From Nocardioides immobilis (lineage in GTDB: Bacteria; Actinomycetota; Actinomycetes; Propionibacteriales; Nocardioidaceae): DNA of 64,000 nt. The position numbers were made by a program, and so were the translations under genes. The first letter of the stretch is position 1. Each line of letters begins with the position of its first letter. The notes below the pieces were generated by a model. That model ran no database searches. It had not been told where the DNA came from and was given only the letters and a program-made list of their open reading frames with translations. Below, in pieces: positions 9,495 to 18,433 of this stretch. Location: the NCBI RefSeq assembly GCF_003515065.1, contig NZ_QXGH01000029.1:1-64000 (forward strand), given 5' to 3'.

Positions 9495-11144
9495 ATGAGC
9501 TCGAGTGCGGACCGCGCGGGCACACCTGCCCGCCCCGACGACCTGATCGACGTCGCCAAGCTGGTCACCGCGTACTACGAGGAGCATCCCGACCCCGGAC
9601 TGGCTGAGCAGCGGGTGAGCTTCGGGACGTCGGGGCACCGGGGCTCGGCGTTCAATGTGGCCTTCAACGAGGACCACATCCTCGCCATCAGCCAGGCGAT
9701 CTGCGAGTACCGCGCCCTGCAGGGGATCGGCGGGCCGCTCTTCCTCGGCGCCGACACGCACGCGCTCTCCGAGCCTGCGACCGTCTCGGCGCTGGAGGTG
9801 TTCGTCGGCAACGACGTCGAGGTCCTCGTGGACTCGCGCGGCGGCTACACGCCGACGCCGGCGGTGTCCCGCGCGATCCTGGTGCACAACGCCCGCCACG
9901 GGTTCGCGGGCGCGGCGAGGGCCGACGGCGTCGTGGTCACCCCCTCCCACAACCCACCCGCCGACGGCGGCTTCAAGTACAACCCGCCCGACGGTGGGCC
10001 GGCCGGCACCGAGATCACCGGCTGGATCCAGGATCGCGCCAACGAGCTGCTCGCCGAGGGGCTGGCCGGCATCAAGCGGGTGTCCCTGACGGGGGCTGGT
10101 GCCCAGGCCGGCACGTTCGACTTCCTCGACGCCTATGTCTCCGCGCTGCCGCAGGTGCTCGACCTCGACGCGATCAGGACGGCCGGCGTGCGGATCGGCG
10201 CCGACCCGCTCGGCGGCGCGAGCGTCGGCTACTGGGGCGAGATCGCCGACCGCTTCGGCCTGGACCTGACGGTCGTGAACCCTGACGTGGACAAGACCTT
10301 CGGCTTCATGACGCTCGACTGGGACGGCAAGATCCGGATGGACTGCTCGTCGCCGTCCGCCATGGCTTCCCTGCTCCGCCGCCAGCATGACTTCGACGTC
10401 GCCACGGGCAACGACACCGACGCCGACCGGCACGGCATCATCACGCCGGACGGGGGGTTGATGAATCCCAACCACTACCTGGCCGTCGCCATCCAGTACC
10501 TCTACGCGCACCGGCCGTCATGGTCGCCCGACGCCGCCATCGGCAAGACGCTGGTGAGCTCGTCGATGATCGACCGGGTGGCCGCCGACCTCGGCCGCAG
10601 GCTGGTCGAGGTGCCCGTCGGCTTCAAGTGGTTCGTGCCAGGGCTGCTCGACGGCTCGGTCGCCTTCGGGGGCGAGGAGAGCGCAGGGGCGTCCTTCCTC
10701 CAGCGCGACGGCTCGGTGTGGACCACTGACAAGGACGGCATCCTGCTGTGCCTGCTGGCCTCGGAGATCATCGCAGTCACCGGGCAGTCGCCGTCGCACC
10801 TGTACGCCGGGCTGACCGAGAGGCACGGCGATCCGGCGTACGCCCGCATCGACTCGCCCGCCACCCGCGACCAGAAGGCCCTCTTGGGCAGGTTGTCGCC
10901 GACAGACGTGACCGCTTCGTCGCTGGCCGGCGATCCGATCACGGCCACGCTGACCAGTGCCCCCGGCAACGGCGCCGGCATCGGAGGGCTCAAGGTCGTC
11001 ACCAACGCCGGTTGGTTCGCCGCGCGACCGTCGGGCACCGAGGACGTCTACAAGCTGTATGCCGAGTCGTTCCAGGGACCCGACCACCTAGCCTCGATCC
11101 AGGAGCAGGCGCAGGCTATCGTCGCCGCCGCACTGAACCCCTAG
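9495..11144 (+). CDS. pgm: Phosphoglucomutase, alpha-D-glucose phosphate-specific
   Basis: 549 residues. The phosphoserine loop is [17 protein letters not shown], the Mg loop [10 protein letters not shown] and the sugar loop [10 protein letters not shown]; the C-terminal phosphate-binding loop ends in [10 protein letters not shown]. It interconverts glucose-6-phosphate and glucose-1-phosphate, the substrate of the nearby GlgC and GlgM. The open frame starts far upstream at 7605; ATG 9495 gives the family N terminus. There is no clear SD; TTGAAT lies 6 bases upstream. The TAG stop is shared, through palindromic CTAG, with the convergent glgM. Confidence 0.95.
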   Translation: MSSSADRAGTPARPDDLIDVAKLVTAYYEEHPDPGLAEQRVSFGTSGHRGSAFNVAFNEDHILAISQAICEYRALQGIGGPLFLGADTHALSEPATVSALEVFVGNDVEVLVDSRGGYTPTPAVSRAILVHNARHGFAGAARADGVVVTPSHNPPADGGFKYNPPDGGPAGTEITGWIQDRANELLAEGLAGIKRVSLTGAGAQAGTFDFLDAYVSALPQVLDLDAIRTAGVRIGADPLGGASVGYWGEIADRFGLDLTVVNPDVDKTFGFMTLDWDGKIRMDCSSPSAMASLLRRQHDFDVATGNDTDADRHGIITPDGGLMNPNHYLAVAIQYLYAHRPSWSPDAAIGKTLVSSSMIDRVAADLGRRLVEVPVGFKWFVPGLLDGSVAFGGEESAGASFLQRDGSVWTTDKDGILLCLLASEIIAVTGQSPSHLYAGLTERHGDPAYARIDSPATRDQKALLGRLSPTDVTASSLAGDPITATLTSAPGNGAGIGGLKVVTNAGWFAARPSGTEDVYKLYAESFQGPDHLASIQEQAQAIVAAALNP

Positions 11145-12295
11145 AGCAGGCTCGAGTAGAGCTCGACCGTGCGCGCCGCGACCGCGTCCCAGCCGAACTC
11201 CTCCACCGCGCGCGCCCGGCCGGCCAGTCCCATGACGCGGGTGCGGTCGCGGTCGGCTGCCAGCGAGTTGATGGCATCTGCGAACCGCTGCTCGAAGCCC
11301 TTGGGATCGTCAGAGGTGTAGTCGACGAGCAGCCCCGTCCGACCGTCGTCGACGACCTCAGGGATGCCCCCGACGCGGCTGGCGACCACGGCGGTCTCGC
11401 AGGCCATCGCCTCGAGGTTCACGATGCCGAGCGGCTCGTACACCGACGGGCAACAGAACACGAGCGCGTGAGTGAGCACCTGGCGTACGTCGGCCCGAGG
11501 CAGCATCTCGCTGACCACGAAGACCCCGTCGCGAGCGGCCATGAGCTCGTCGAACAATCGGTCGGTCTCCGCTTTGAGCTCCGGGGTGTCCGCGGCCCCT
11601 GCGAGCAGCACGAGCTGGATCTCCGGATCCATCATCAGGCCCGCCCGGAGCAGGTGCGGCACGCCCTTCTGCCGGGTGATCCGCCCGACGAACGCGACGT
11701 AGGGCCGCCCGAGGTCGACACCCAGCCGCTCGAGCACATCGGTCCCCGGGTCGGGCCGATAGAACTCCGCGTCGATGCCGTTGTGGATCACATGCACGCG
11801 GTCCGGGTCAAGGACGGGGTACGACGCCAGTACGTCGTCGCGCATGCCACGACTGACCGCGACGACCGCGTCGGCGGCTTCAAAAGCAGTCCGCTCCGCC
11901 CAGGAGCTGAGCCGGTAGCCGCCACCGAGCTGTTCGGCCTTCCACGGGCGTTGCGGCTCCAGCGAGTGGGCGGTCACGACGTGCGGCACGTCGTACAGGA
12001 GCTTGCTCCAGTGGCCGGCCATGTTGGCGTACCAGGTGTGGCTGTGCACCAGATCGGCCGCGGACGCCGCAGCGGTGATGGCCAGATCTGTCGACAGGAT
12101 CCGCAGCGCGGCGTTTGCGCCGGGGAGGCGCGGGTCGTCCTCTGAGTGAGCGGTCGCGCCCTCGCGGGGGGCGCCCATGCATTGCACGTCCACGTCGATG
12201 AGCTTGCGCATCTCCCGGACGAGGAAGTCGACGTGGACGCCGGCTCCGCCGTACACGTCCGGTGGGTACTCCCGGGTCAGGATCGCCAGCCTCAT
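11141..12295 (-). CDS. glgM: Alpha-maltose-1-phosphate synthase / glycogen synthase, GT4 family
   Basis: 384 residues with N terminus [21 protein letters not shown] and a C-terminal nucleotide-sugar motif ([20 protein letters not shown]). Its length and position divergent from glgC match mycobacterial Rv1212c (GlgM), which joins ADP-glucose and glucose-1-phosphate into maltose-1-phosphate for the GlgE route. Older annotations call this GlgA. A TAGATT box lies 7 bases before the ATG, so the mRNA is probably leaderless. The stop interlocks with that of pgm. Confidence 0.88.
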   Translation of the reverse strand: MRLAILTREYPPDVYGGAGVHVDFLVREMRKLIDVDVQCMGAPREGATAHSEDDPRLPGANAALRILSTDLAITAAASAADLVHSHTWYANMAGHWSKLLYDVPHVVTAHSLEPQRPWKAEQLGGGYRLSSWAERTAFEAADAVVAVSRGMRDDVLASYPVLDPDRVHVIHNGIDAEFYRPDPGTDVLERLGVDLGRPYVAFVGRITRQKGVPHLLRAGLMMDPEIQLVLLAGAADTPELKAETDRLFDELMAARDGVFVVSEMLPRADVRQVLTHALVFCCPSVYEPLGIVNLEAMACETAVVASRVGGIPEVVDDGRTGLLVDYTSDDPKGFEQRFADAINSLAADRDRTRVMGLAGRARAVEEFGWDAVAARTVELYSSLL

Positions 12296-12392
12296 GCCTG
12301 CGAATCTAGTGGCAGGGATGGTCGATGGGCATGCTGCTGCGCGGGGCGTTTCGGCGGGTCGACACCACGCGGCAAGTCGCTAGTGTCGGACC
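12296..12392. promoter_or_regulatory. Divergent leaderless promoters of glgM and glgC
   Basis: In this 97-base gap the minus strand has TAGATT (12308-12303) ending 7 bases before the glgM ATG. The plus strand has TCGACA (12359-12364), a 16-base spacer and TAGTGT (12381-12386) ending 6 bases before the glgC ATG. Neither gene has an SD. Transcription would start at or within a base of each start codon. Confidence 0.6.
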
Positions 12393-13610
12393 ATGACGCG
12401 CGTGCTCGGCATCGTCCTGGCCGGAGGGGAAGGCAAGCGGCTGCTGCCGCTCACGGAGGACCGCGCGAAACCGGCGGTGCCGTTCGGTGGCTCCTACCGG
12501 CTGATCGACTTCGCGCTGTCCAACCTGGCCAACGCGGCCTACCTCAACATCGCCGTGCTCACGCAGTACAAGTCGCACTCGCTCGACCGGCACATCTCCC
12601 AGACCTGGCGGCTGTCGTCGCTGCTGGGCAACTACGTGGCGCCGGTGCCGGCCCAGCAGCGACGTGGGCCCAACTGGTACCTCGGGAGTGCCGACGCGAT
12701 CTACCAGTCGATGAACCTGATCAACGACGAACGGCCGGAGTACATCGTGGTCTTCGGTGCCGACCACGTCTACCGGATGGATGCCTCGCAGATGGTCGAC
12801 GCGCACATCGAGACCGGGGCCGGTGTCACGGTGGCGGGCATCCGGGTGCCGCGCAAGGATGCGTGGCAGTTCGGTGTGATCAAGACTTCCGCCGACGGGG
12901 TCACGATCGACGATTTCCTGGAGAAGCCGGCCCAGCCGCCGGGACTGGTCGACTCCCCGGAGGAGTCGTTCGCGTCGATGGGCAACTACGTCTTCACTGC
13001 CGATGTCCTGGTCGACGCGCTCGAGCGCGACGCGGCCAACCCGAGGTCGCGCAAGGACATGGGCGGCGACATCATCCCGATGCTGGTCGAGGAGCAGAAG
13101 GCCTGCGTCTACGACTTCAAGCGAAATGTTGTGCCAGGCTCCACCGACCGCGACCGCGACTACTGGCGCGACGTGGGGACGCTCGACAGCTATCACGAGG
13201 CGCACCTCGACCTGGTATCGACGCTGCCGATCTTCAACCTCTACAACACCGAGTGGCCGATCTTCACATCTCACCCGCAACTGCCGGGCGCGAAGTTCGT
13301 CTCGGGTGCAAGCGTGCGTGACTCGATCGTCTGTGCCGGCTCGATCGTCTCCGGCGCCAGCGTGGATAGCTCGGTGATCGGCACCCACGCCATGGTTTCC
13401 GATGGCGCCGCCGTGCAACGCAGCGTGTTGCTCGACAATGTGACCATCGGACGAGGCGCGGTGATCCGCAATGCGATCATCGACAAGAACGTCGTCGTGC
13501 CCGACGGCGCCCTGATCGGCGTCGACCACGCCGAGGACCGACGCCGCGGGTTCACGGTCAGCGACGGTGGGGTCACCGTGCTCGGCAAGGGTCAGGCTGT
13601 TCTCCCCTGA
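12393..13610 (+). CDS. glgC: Glucose-1-phosphate adenylyltransferase (ADP-glucose pyrophosphorylase)
   Basis: 405 residues. The nucleotidyltransferase motif is [35 protein letters not shown] and [10 protein letters not shown] follow. The C-terminal half is a left-handed beta-helix ([18 protein letters not shown] and similar turns). It makes ADP-glucose from ATP and glucose-1-phosphate, the committed step to glycogen and maltose-1-phosphate. It is divergent from glgM, which uses the product, and near pgm, which supplies the substrate. Usual family length is about 400-430. Confidence 0.97.
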   Translation: MTRVLGIVLAGGEGKRLLPLTEDRAKPAVPFGGSYRLIDFALSNLANAAYLNIAVLTQYKSHSLDRHISQTWRLSSLLGNYVAPVPAQQRRGPNWYLGSADAIYQSMNLINDERPEYIVVFGADHVYRMDASQMVDAHIETGAGVTVAGIRVPRKDAWQFGVIKTSADGVTIDDFLEKPAQPPGLVDSPEESFASMGNYVFTADVLVDALERDAANPRSRKDMGGDIIPMLVEEQKACVYDFKRNVVPGSTDRDRDYWRDVGTLDSYHEAHLDLVSTLPIFNLYNTEWPIFTSHPQLPGAKFVSGASVRDSIVCAGSIVSGASVDSSVIGTHAMVSDGAAVQRSVLLDNVTIGRGAVIRNAIIDKNVVVPDGALIGVDHAEDRRRGFTVSDGGVTVLGKGQAVLP

Positions 13611-13724
13611 CGACCTCTACCCTCGGCTGACGATGAGCCCAAGCACGGCGGCAGGAGGACCTGTTTCCCCGTCGCTTCGCCTTGGTTGCTTCGCGGCGGA
13701 GTGACTCACTGGCGAGATCAGCAC

Positions 13725-14549
13725 TCACTCAGACTCCCGGGTCGCCCTTCTCGCGCCAGCCCTGTCAATTGAGTCGAGCGCCCCGCTCAGGAGCTCGCTG
13801 AACCGATCCGGCTGCTCAAGCATGAGAAAGTGCCCGACCCCAGGGACGACGACAACCGACTCGATCCCGTGTGCGCGCAGCGACTCTACGTCGGTCGGGC
13901 CGATGTCCGGGTTGATCGCGACGACCGGCACCGTCAGGTCGGCCAGCGTCGAAAGCACCGCAGGCTCCCGGTTCAGCGCCCGGCTGATCGATCCTTGCGT
14001 TGCGTCCCACGGCTCGGCGGCCATGTCGGTGGCGACCCGGCGGACCAGCGCGGGGTCGGCACCGGCCGGGAACATGCCGCGGGCGAATCGTTCCACGGCC
14101 GCCGGGAAGTCCTGTCTGAACGGCGCTTCGAAGGCGGCCACCTGCTCGGCCGAGGACGGCTGTTCGTTGCCAAGGGAACGGTAAGCGTCCACCCACACCA
14201 GGCCGACCACCCGCTCTCCCAACCTCCGGGCCGCGTGCACGATGGCGTCGCCACCCATTGAGTGCCCGACCAGGATGACGCGTTCCGGCCGGACCTCTTC
14301 GACCACCGCAACCACGTCCTCACCGAAGGCGGGCAGGGTCCACTCCTCGCGCCCGGTTCCGGACTCCCCGTGACCGCCCAGGTCGAGCGTGATCACCTGT
14401 CGATCGGCGGCGAGCGCGGCAACCTGTCCGATCCAGTAGGTTCGGTTGCCCGCCCAGCCGTGCACCAGGACGACCGCGGGACGGTCACGAACCTCGCCGT
14501 GCACTTCGTAGGCCAAATCGATTCCGTCGTTGCTCCGCACACGGGCCAT
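13725..14549 (-). CDS. Alpha/beta-fold hydrolase
   Basis: 274 residues. The oxyanion-side motif is LVHGWAGN, the nucleophile elbow GHSMGG, and the catalytic His lies in VPGVGHFLMLEQP. No signal peptide, so probably cytoplasmic. Substrate cannot be read from sequence; relatives include esterases and C-C hydrolases. It stands alone. TAGGAC lies 7 bases before the ATG, a possible leaderless promoter, and there is no good SD. The 114 bases downstream toward glgC hold nothing recognisable. Confidence 0.85.
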   Translation of the reverse strand: MARVRSNDGIDLAYEVHGEVRDRPAVVLVHGWAGNRTYWIGQVAALAADRQVITLDLGGHGESGTGREEWTLPAFGEDVVAVVEEVRPERVILVGHSMGGDAIVHAARRLGERVVGLVWVDAYRSLGNEQPSSAEQVAAFEAPFRQDFPAAVERFARGMFPAGADPALVRRVATDMAAEPWDATQGSISRALNREPAVLSTLADLTVPVVAINPDIGPTDVESLRAHGIESVVVVPGVGHFLMLEQPDRFSELLSGALDSIDRAGARRATRESE

Positions 14550-14695
14550 GGGCTACGTCCTACCAGGAAACGTTCGCCAGGTCGGTTGATGGGTGCATTC
14601 GGTTGCTGCGAACAGACACTGCCGCTTCGCGGCGCAATGGCACACCTCCGCGGCGCGCGGATCCGCGGAACGAGATGCGCCTCGCTGGGCGACGC

Positions 14696-15682
14696 CTATT
14701 CGGATCGCAGGGAGCGGGGCAGCCCGAAATGCGGCAGCACGCTGGTCTCGAAGCGGGTCATGGCGCAGATCCTGGTCTCCCTCAGAGTCAGCACGATGAG
14801 GCCGTTGCCGTGGCTCACCCCGTCCGGTCCGCGCAGGTAGGCGCCGAACGCCGGCTGGCCGTTCGCGCCGGTAGGAACAAGGTCCAGGGTCCGGCCGCTG
14901 CCGAAGACGGCGGCAAAGAAGCCGGCGACGGCATCGAGGCCCTCATATTCGAACGGCAGCGGTGGCATCGAGATGAAGATGTCGTCGGTGAGCAGTGCGA
15001 CGAGCCCGTCGACATCAGCCGAGCCATAGGCCTGCACGAATCGCTTGATGAGGGCCTGCTCCGCCGGCGTCGGCACGGCGGCGGGGTCGTCGCGCCGCTC
15101 CGCCAAGGTCGCTCGCGCCCGCTTGAGGGCACTGTTGGCGGCACTGACCGTCGTGTCGAGCATCTCGGCCACATCCTGGGCCGCGAAGCCGAGTACATCG
15201 CGCAGGATCAGCACCGCCACCTGCCGCGGCGGCAGAGCCTGCACCGCGGTGACGAAGGCCAGCGACATGGACTCGGACTGCTCGTAGCGGGCCTCAGGGC
15301 CGAGCGGGATCGTCAGCCCGTCGAGGGCGGCGTCCGGGTACGGCTCCAGCCACGGCACCTCCCCTAGCCGCGTGGGCTCTGGCGGTTGAACGTAGGGCAC
15401 GTCCCACTCCTTCGTTGGCCGCCGGCTCTCGGCCCGGCGCGCGTTGAGGCACGAGTTGGTGGCGATCCGGTAGAGCCAGGTCCGCAGCGACGCGCGCCCC
15501 TCGTACCCCGCCAACCCCGTCCATGCCGCAAGTAGCGTCTCCTGCAGCACGTCCTCGGCATCCTGGTACGACCCGAGCATCCGGTAGCAGTGCACGTGCA
15601 ACTCCCGGCGGAACGGGTCGATCAGCTCCTGGAAGGCTGCGCCGTCGCCGGCCTTCGCCTTCTCCAGCAATGCAGTCGTCAT
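14696..15682 (-). CDS. ECF sigma factor with C-terminal SnoaL-like domain (SigG/SigJ-like)
   Basis: 328 residues. Sigma region 2 spans about 10-80 (YQDAEDVLQETLLAAW). Region 4 spans about 130-195 (LPPRQVAVLILRDVLGF, SAANSALKRARATL). About 130 extra residues form a SnoaL/NTF2-like domain typical of this ECF group, which replaces a separate anti-sigma factor. ATG 15682 gives the standard N terminus; 15724 would add a poorly supported extension. It is divergent from a three-gene operon, and a shared motif precedes both, suggesting autoregulation and control of that operon. Confidence 0.9.
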   Translation of the reverse strand: MTTALLEKAKAGDGAAFQELIDPFRRELHVHCYRMLGSYQDAEDVLQETLLAAWTGLAGYEGRASLRTWLYRIATNSCLNARRAESRRPTKEWDVPYVQPPEPTRLGEVPWLEPYPDAALDGLTIPLGPEARYEQSESMSLAFVTAVQALPPRQVAVLILRDVLGFAAQDVAEMLDTTVSAANSALKRARATLAERRDDPAAVPTPAEQALIKRFVQAYGSADVDGLVALLTDDIFISMPPLPFEYEGLDAVAGFFAAVFGSGRTLDLVPTGANGQPAFGAYLRGPDGVSHGNGLIVLTLRETRICAMTRFETSVLPHFGLPRSLRSE

Positions 15683-15713
15683 GGGCGCCTCTTCGTCGGA
15701 CTCATCTTCTCCC

Positions 15714-15726
15714 GGTACAGACACCG
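15714..15726 (-). promoter_or_regulatory. Conserved 13-bp motif upstream of the ECF sigma gene
   Basis: On the minus strand the site reads CGGTGTCTGTACC and ends 31 bases before the sigma-factor ATG. A near-identical copy (CGGTGTCTATCCC, 11 of 13 matches) lies on the plus strand at 15776-15788, 30 bases before the reductase start. The symmetric placement suggests one factor, perhaps the sigma itself, reads both. Confidence 0.5.
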
Positions 15727-15775
15727 CCGCAGCCGAAAACTGGGCGTTCGACCAGCGCCCGCTTTCCCGATGGTC

Positions 15776-15788
15776 CGGTGTCTATCCC
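15776..15788 (+). promoter_or_regulatory. Conserved 13-bp motif upstream of the reductase-MFS-SRPBCC operon
   Basis: CGGTGTCTATCCC on the plus strand, partner of the minus-strand copy at 15714-15726. The CGGTGTCT core is identical, and the distance to the start codon is 30 bases versus 31. The core could be part of an ECF promoter or a repressor site. Confidence 0.5.
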
Positions 15789-15818
15789 CAAAGACAGTCA
15801 ATGAAAGTAGGCGAGAGC

Positions 15819-16391
15819 ATGGGCAGGATCGTGGTCAGCGAACAGATTTCGCTCGACGGGGTCGTCGATGACCCATCCGGAGTTGAAGGAACCAGCCGCG
15901 GTGGCTGGTTCAACGAGATGTCGCAGGCCGACCGCGAGACGTGGACCCAGCATGAGTTCGCCGAGTCGGTCGCAGCCGAGGCACTGTTGCTCGGCCGCCG
16001 CAGCGACGCTTGGTTCGCAGCACGCTGGCGAGAGCGCACCGGTGAGTGGGCCGACCGGCTGAACACGATACCGAAGTACGTCGTCTCCTCGACGCTCGAT
16101 GAGCCGCAGTGGGGGAACGCGACAGTTCTCAGCGGTGACGTCGTGGAGCAGGTCGCCAAGCTGCGCACCGAGGCGGACGGCGAGATCGTCGTCTACGCCA
16201 GCGCCCCGCTGGTGCGGATGCTCATCGACCATGAGCTGGTCGATGAGCTCCGGCTGACCATCCACCCGTTCGTTGTCGGCGCGGGCCCACGGCTGTGGGG
16301 CGAGACGGCGGACCGCAAGGCCTTCCGCCTCATCGACAGCCGGCTGCTGGGCAGCCTTCCCCACCTGACCTTCGGAGTGGTGGCGGCGTGA
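15819..16391 (+). CDS. Dihydrofolate reductase-family protein (RibD C-terminal domain)
   Basis: 190 residues. It begins MGRIVVSEQISLDGVVDDP, the usual start of RibD-C/DHFR-like proteins, and contains GRRSDAWFAARW and FVVGAGPRLWGE. These are NADPH-dependent reductase folds of mostly unknown substrate. ATG 15819 follows AGGCGAG; ATG 15801 has no SD and lies only 12 bases after the shared promoter motif. The TGA overlaps the MFS start as GTGA. It is first in an operon facing the ECF sigma gene. Confidence 0.85.
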   Translation: MGRIVVSEQISLDGVVDDPSGVEGTSRGGWFNEMSQADRETWTQHEFAESVAAEALLLGRRSDAWFAARWRERTGEWADRLNTIPKYVVSSTLDEPQWGNATVLSGDVVEQVAKLRTEADGEIVVYASAPLVRMLIDHELVDELRLTIHPFVVGAGPRLWGETADRKAFRLIDSRLLGSLPHLTFGVVAA

Positions 16392-17776
16392 CTACCGTGA
16401 CCACCACGCCCCCGAAGACGGGGTTGATCCTGCCGCTGCTGTGTGCGGCGCAGTTCATGGTCGTCCTGGACATCGCGATCGTGAACGTCGCGCTGCCCTC
16501 GATCCAGGCGGACCTCGCCATGAGCCAGAACTCGCTGCAGTGGGTGGTGATCGCCTACGGGCTGATGCTCGGTGGCTTCCTGCTGCTCGGCGGCCGGCTG
16601 GCCGACCTGCTCGGGCGCAAGCGCGTGCTGATCTCCGGCCTGGCGATCTTCACCGCGGCATCACTCCTGGCGGGACTGGCAGAGAGCGCCGAACTATTGA
16701 TCGCGTCCCGCGCTCTACAGGGATTCGGTGCGGCGATGATCCCCCCGGCCGCTCTGTCGATCCTCGCGGTCACGTTCGAAGAGGGCGCCGCACGCAATCG
16801 CGCCCTCGGCTTCTTCGGCGCCGTTGCAGGGATCTCGGCGACGGTCGGCGTGATCGCCAGCGGGCTACTGACCGACGGGCCGGGCTGGCGGGCGATCTTC
16901 CTGCTGAACGTGCCGATCGGCATCGCTCTGATCGCGATGGCGGCGCGGTTTCTCAGGGGTGAGGCGCGCGATGTCACCGGCGAGTCTTTCGACATCGCCG
17001 GCGCGGTGACGCTCACCGGCAGCATCCTGCTGATCGTCTATGCACTGAGCCAGGGACCGGACGACGGCTGGGTGGCGTGGTCAACGCTGGGTCTGTTCGC
17101 CGGCGCGGCAGCGCTGATGGTCGCGTTCCTCGCGGTCGAGTCGACCTCGCGAGAGCCGCTGATCCCGGGCATGGCGGTGCGCAACCGCACCCTGGTGGCC
17201 GCCAACCTGAGCGCCTTGTTCACGTTCGGCACGTTCTTCGCCCTGATCTTTCTCGGCACTCTGCTGATGCAGCAGGTGCTGGGCTACTCCCCAACGAAGA
17301 CCGGCGTCGCATGGGTGGCCACGTCGGGCATCTCCTTCTTCGCCGCTGGGCTCACCGGCAGCAAGCTCGCCGCCGTGCTCGGCCCTAGGACGCTGCTGAT
17401 CGGCGGTCAGGCACTGCTCGCGGTCGCCATGCTGCTGCTGGCCCGCGTTCCGGCGGACGCCGACTACTGGACCGACCTGCTACCGGCTTTTCTGCTCGCC
17501 GGGATCGCGGTGGGGGCAGCGGCGCCGGCAGTCCAGATCGCCGCACTCGCCGGTGTCGAGGAACGGCTGACCGGGCTCGCCTCCGGGCTGGTCGAGACGT
17601 CGCGCGAGATCGGTGGCGCGATCGGCGTGGCCGTGACGGCGACGGTACTCGCATCACAGGCCGGCCTCGACGGATTCCGAGCCGCCTTCGTCGCCCTCGC
17701 CGTCATCGCGGCGCTGGGCGCAGTCAGTTCAACGCTGGCATTCCCCCTCCACGATCACGAAAGGATCGATGCATGA
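16388..17776 (+). CDS. MFS transporter, DHA2-like drug efflux family
   Basis: 462 residues, strongly hydrophobic. The first membrane segment has the DHA2 hallmark (AAQFMVVLDIAIVNVALPSI), and LGGRLADLLGRKR is the MFS loop-2/3 motif. Probably 12-14 transmembrane helices. Proton-driven export of drugs or toxic small molecules is the family role. The start is GTG 16388, overlapping the reductase TGA. Coupling to an ECF-linked operon suggests a stress- or drug-responsive pump. Confidence 0.9.
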   Translation: MTTVTTTPPKTGLILPLLCAAQFMVVLDIAIVNVALPSIQADLAMSQNSLQWVVIAYGLMLGGFLLLGGRLADLLGRKRVLISGLAIFTAASLLAGLAESAELLIASRALQGFGAAMIPPAALSILAVTFEEGAARNRALGFFGAVAGISATVGVIASGLLTDGPGWRAIFLLNVPIGIALIAMAARFLRGEARDVTGESFDIAGAVTLTGSILLIVYALSQGPDDGWVAWSTLGLFAGAAALMVAFLAVESTSREPLIPGMAVRNRTLVAANLSALFTFGTFFALIFLGTLLMQQVLGYSPTKTGVAWVATSGISFFAAGLTGSKLAAVLGPRTLLIGGQALLAVAMLLLARVPADADYWTDLLPAFLLAGIAVGAAAPAVQIAALAGVEERLTGLASGLVETSREIGGAIGVAVTATVLASQAGLDGFRAAFVALAVIAALGAVSSTLAFPLHDHERIDA

Positions 17777-18264
17777 GCGACCTGACCCACACCATCACTG
17801 TCAACGCGACGCCACAGGAGGCCTACGAGGCCATCATCGACGTCCGTTCCTGGTGGGGCGCGACCAACATCGTCGGCAGGACCGACCAACCGGGCGCTGA
17901 CTGGTTCTACCTGGTGCCAGACATCCACTACTCGAAGCAACACACCGCCGAGCTCGTCCCTGGCGAGCGGGTGGTGTGGGAGTTCACCGACGGCTACCTC
18001 GACTTCATCGCCGAGAAAGGCGAATGGATCGGGACGACGGGCCGCTTCGACATCGCCTCCAACGGTGGTCAGACGCAGGTGACCTTCACCCACGAAGGCC
18101 TCGCGTCAGGCGACGAGTGCTTCGACGTCTGTCATGACGCCTGGCGGCACTACATCACCGAGAGTCTGCGGCAGCGGATCGAGACCGGCCACGGCACCAT
18201 GCGGACCCGCGAGGAGGATCAGGCCGCCCTCAGACAACACGCCGAGTCCCAGCAACTCCGGTAG
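17773..18264 (+). CDS. SRPBCC (AHSA1-like) domain protein
   Basis: 163 residues with N terminus THTITVNATPQEAYEAIIDV and internal EWIGTTGRFDI and TQVTFTHEGL, typical of START/AHSA1 ligand-binding folds. No signal or membrane segment. It is translationally coupled to the MFS gene by an ATGA overlap and is last in the operon, with a hairpin right after its stop. Small SRPBCC proteins often travel with ECF sigma factors; the ligand is unknown. Confidence 0.85.
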   Translation: MSDLTHTITVNATPQEAYEAIIDVRSWWGATNIVGRTDQPGADWFYLVPDIHYSKQHTAELVPGERVVWEFTDGYLDFIAEKGEWIGTTGRFDIASNGGQTQVTFTHEGLASGDECFDVCHDAWRHYITESLRQRIETGHGTMRTREEDQAALRQHAESQQLR

Positions 18265-18271
18265 GCGATGC

Positions 18272-18295
18272 AACCCGGTCTTTCGAGGCCGGGTT
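18272..18295 (+). terminator. Hairpin terminator after the SRPBCC gene
   Basis: The 9-bp stem AACCCGGTC/GGCCGGGTT (one G-T pair) has a 6-base loop TTTCGA and is followed by TCGTG rather than a long T run. It starts 7 bases after the TAG stop of the operon's last gene. Confidence 0.6.
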
Positions 18296-18433
18296 TCGTG
18301 CGTCCTGTAGCGAGCCGGCTCGTCCGGTTCCCGGCGCAACGGCGCCCGGCGTTGGTGGGGTCGCTGGTCCTACGGATAACGCGGAGGGCCTAGCTGGGGT
18401 TGTGAGCTGCCCATGTGTGGTCGCGCGCGACGG

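Noticed and set aside
14550-14695. Possible small gene between the alpha/beta hydrolase and the sigma factor
   Set aside because: Short frames exist on the plus strand, but they are Arg-rich, have no SD and run antisense into the sigma gene.
15801-15818. ATG 15801 as the start of the RibD-C reductase
   Set aside because: It has no SD and lies only 12 bases from the shared promoter motif. ATG 15819 has AGGCGAG upstream and matches the family N terminus.
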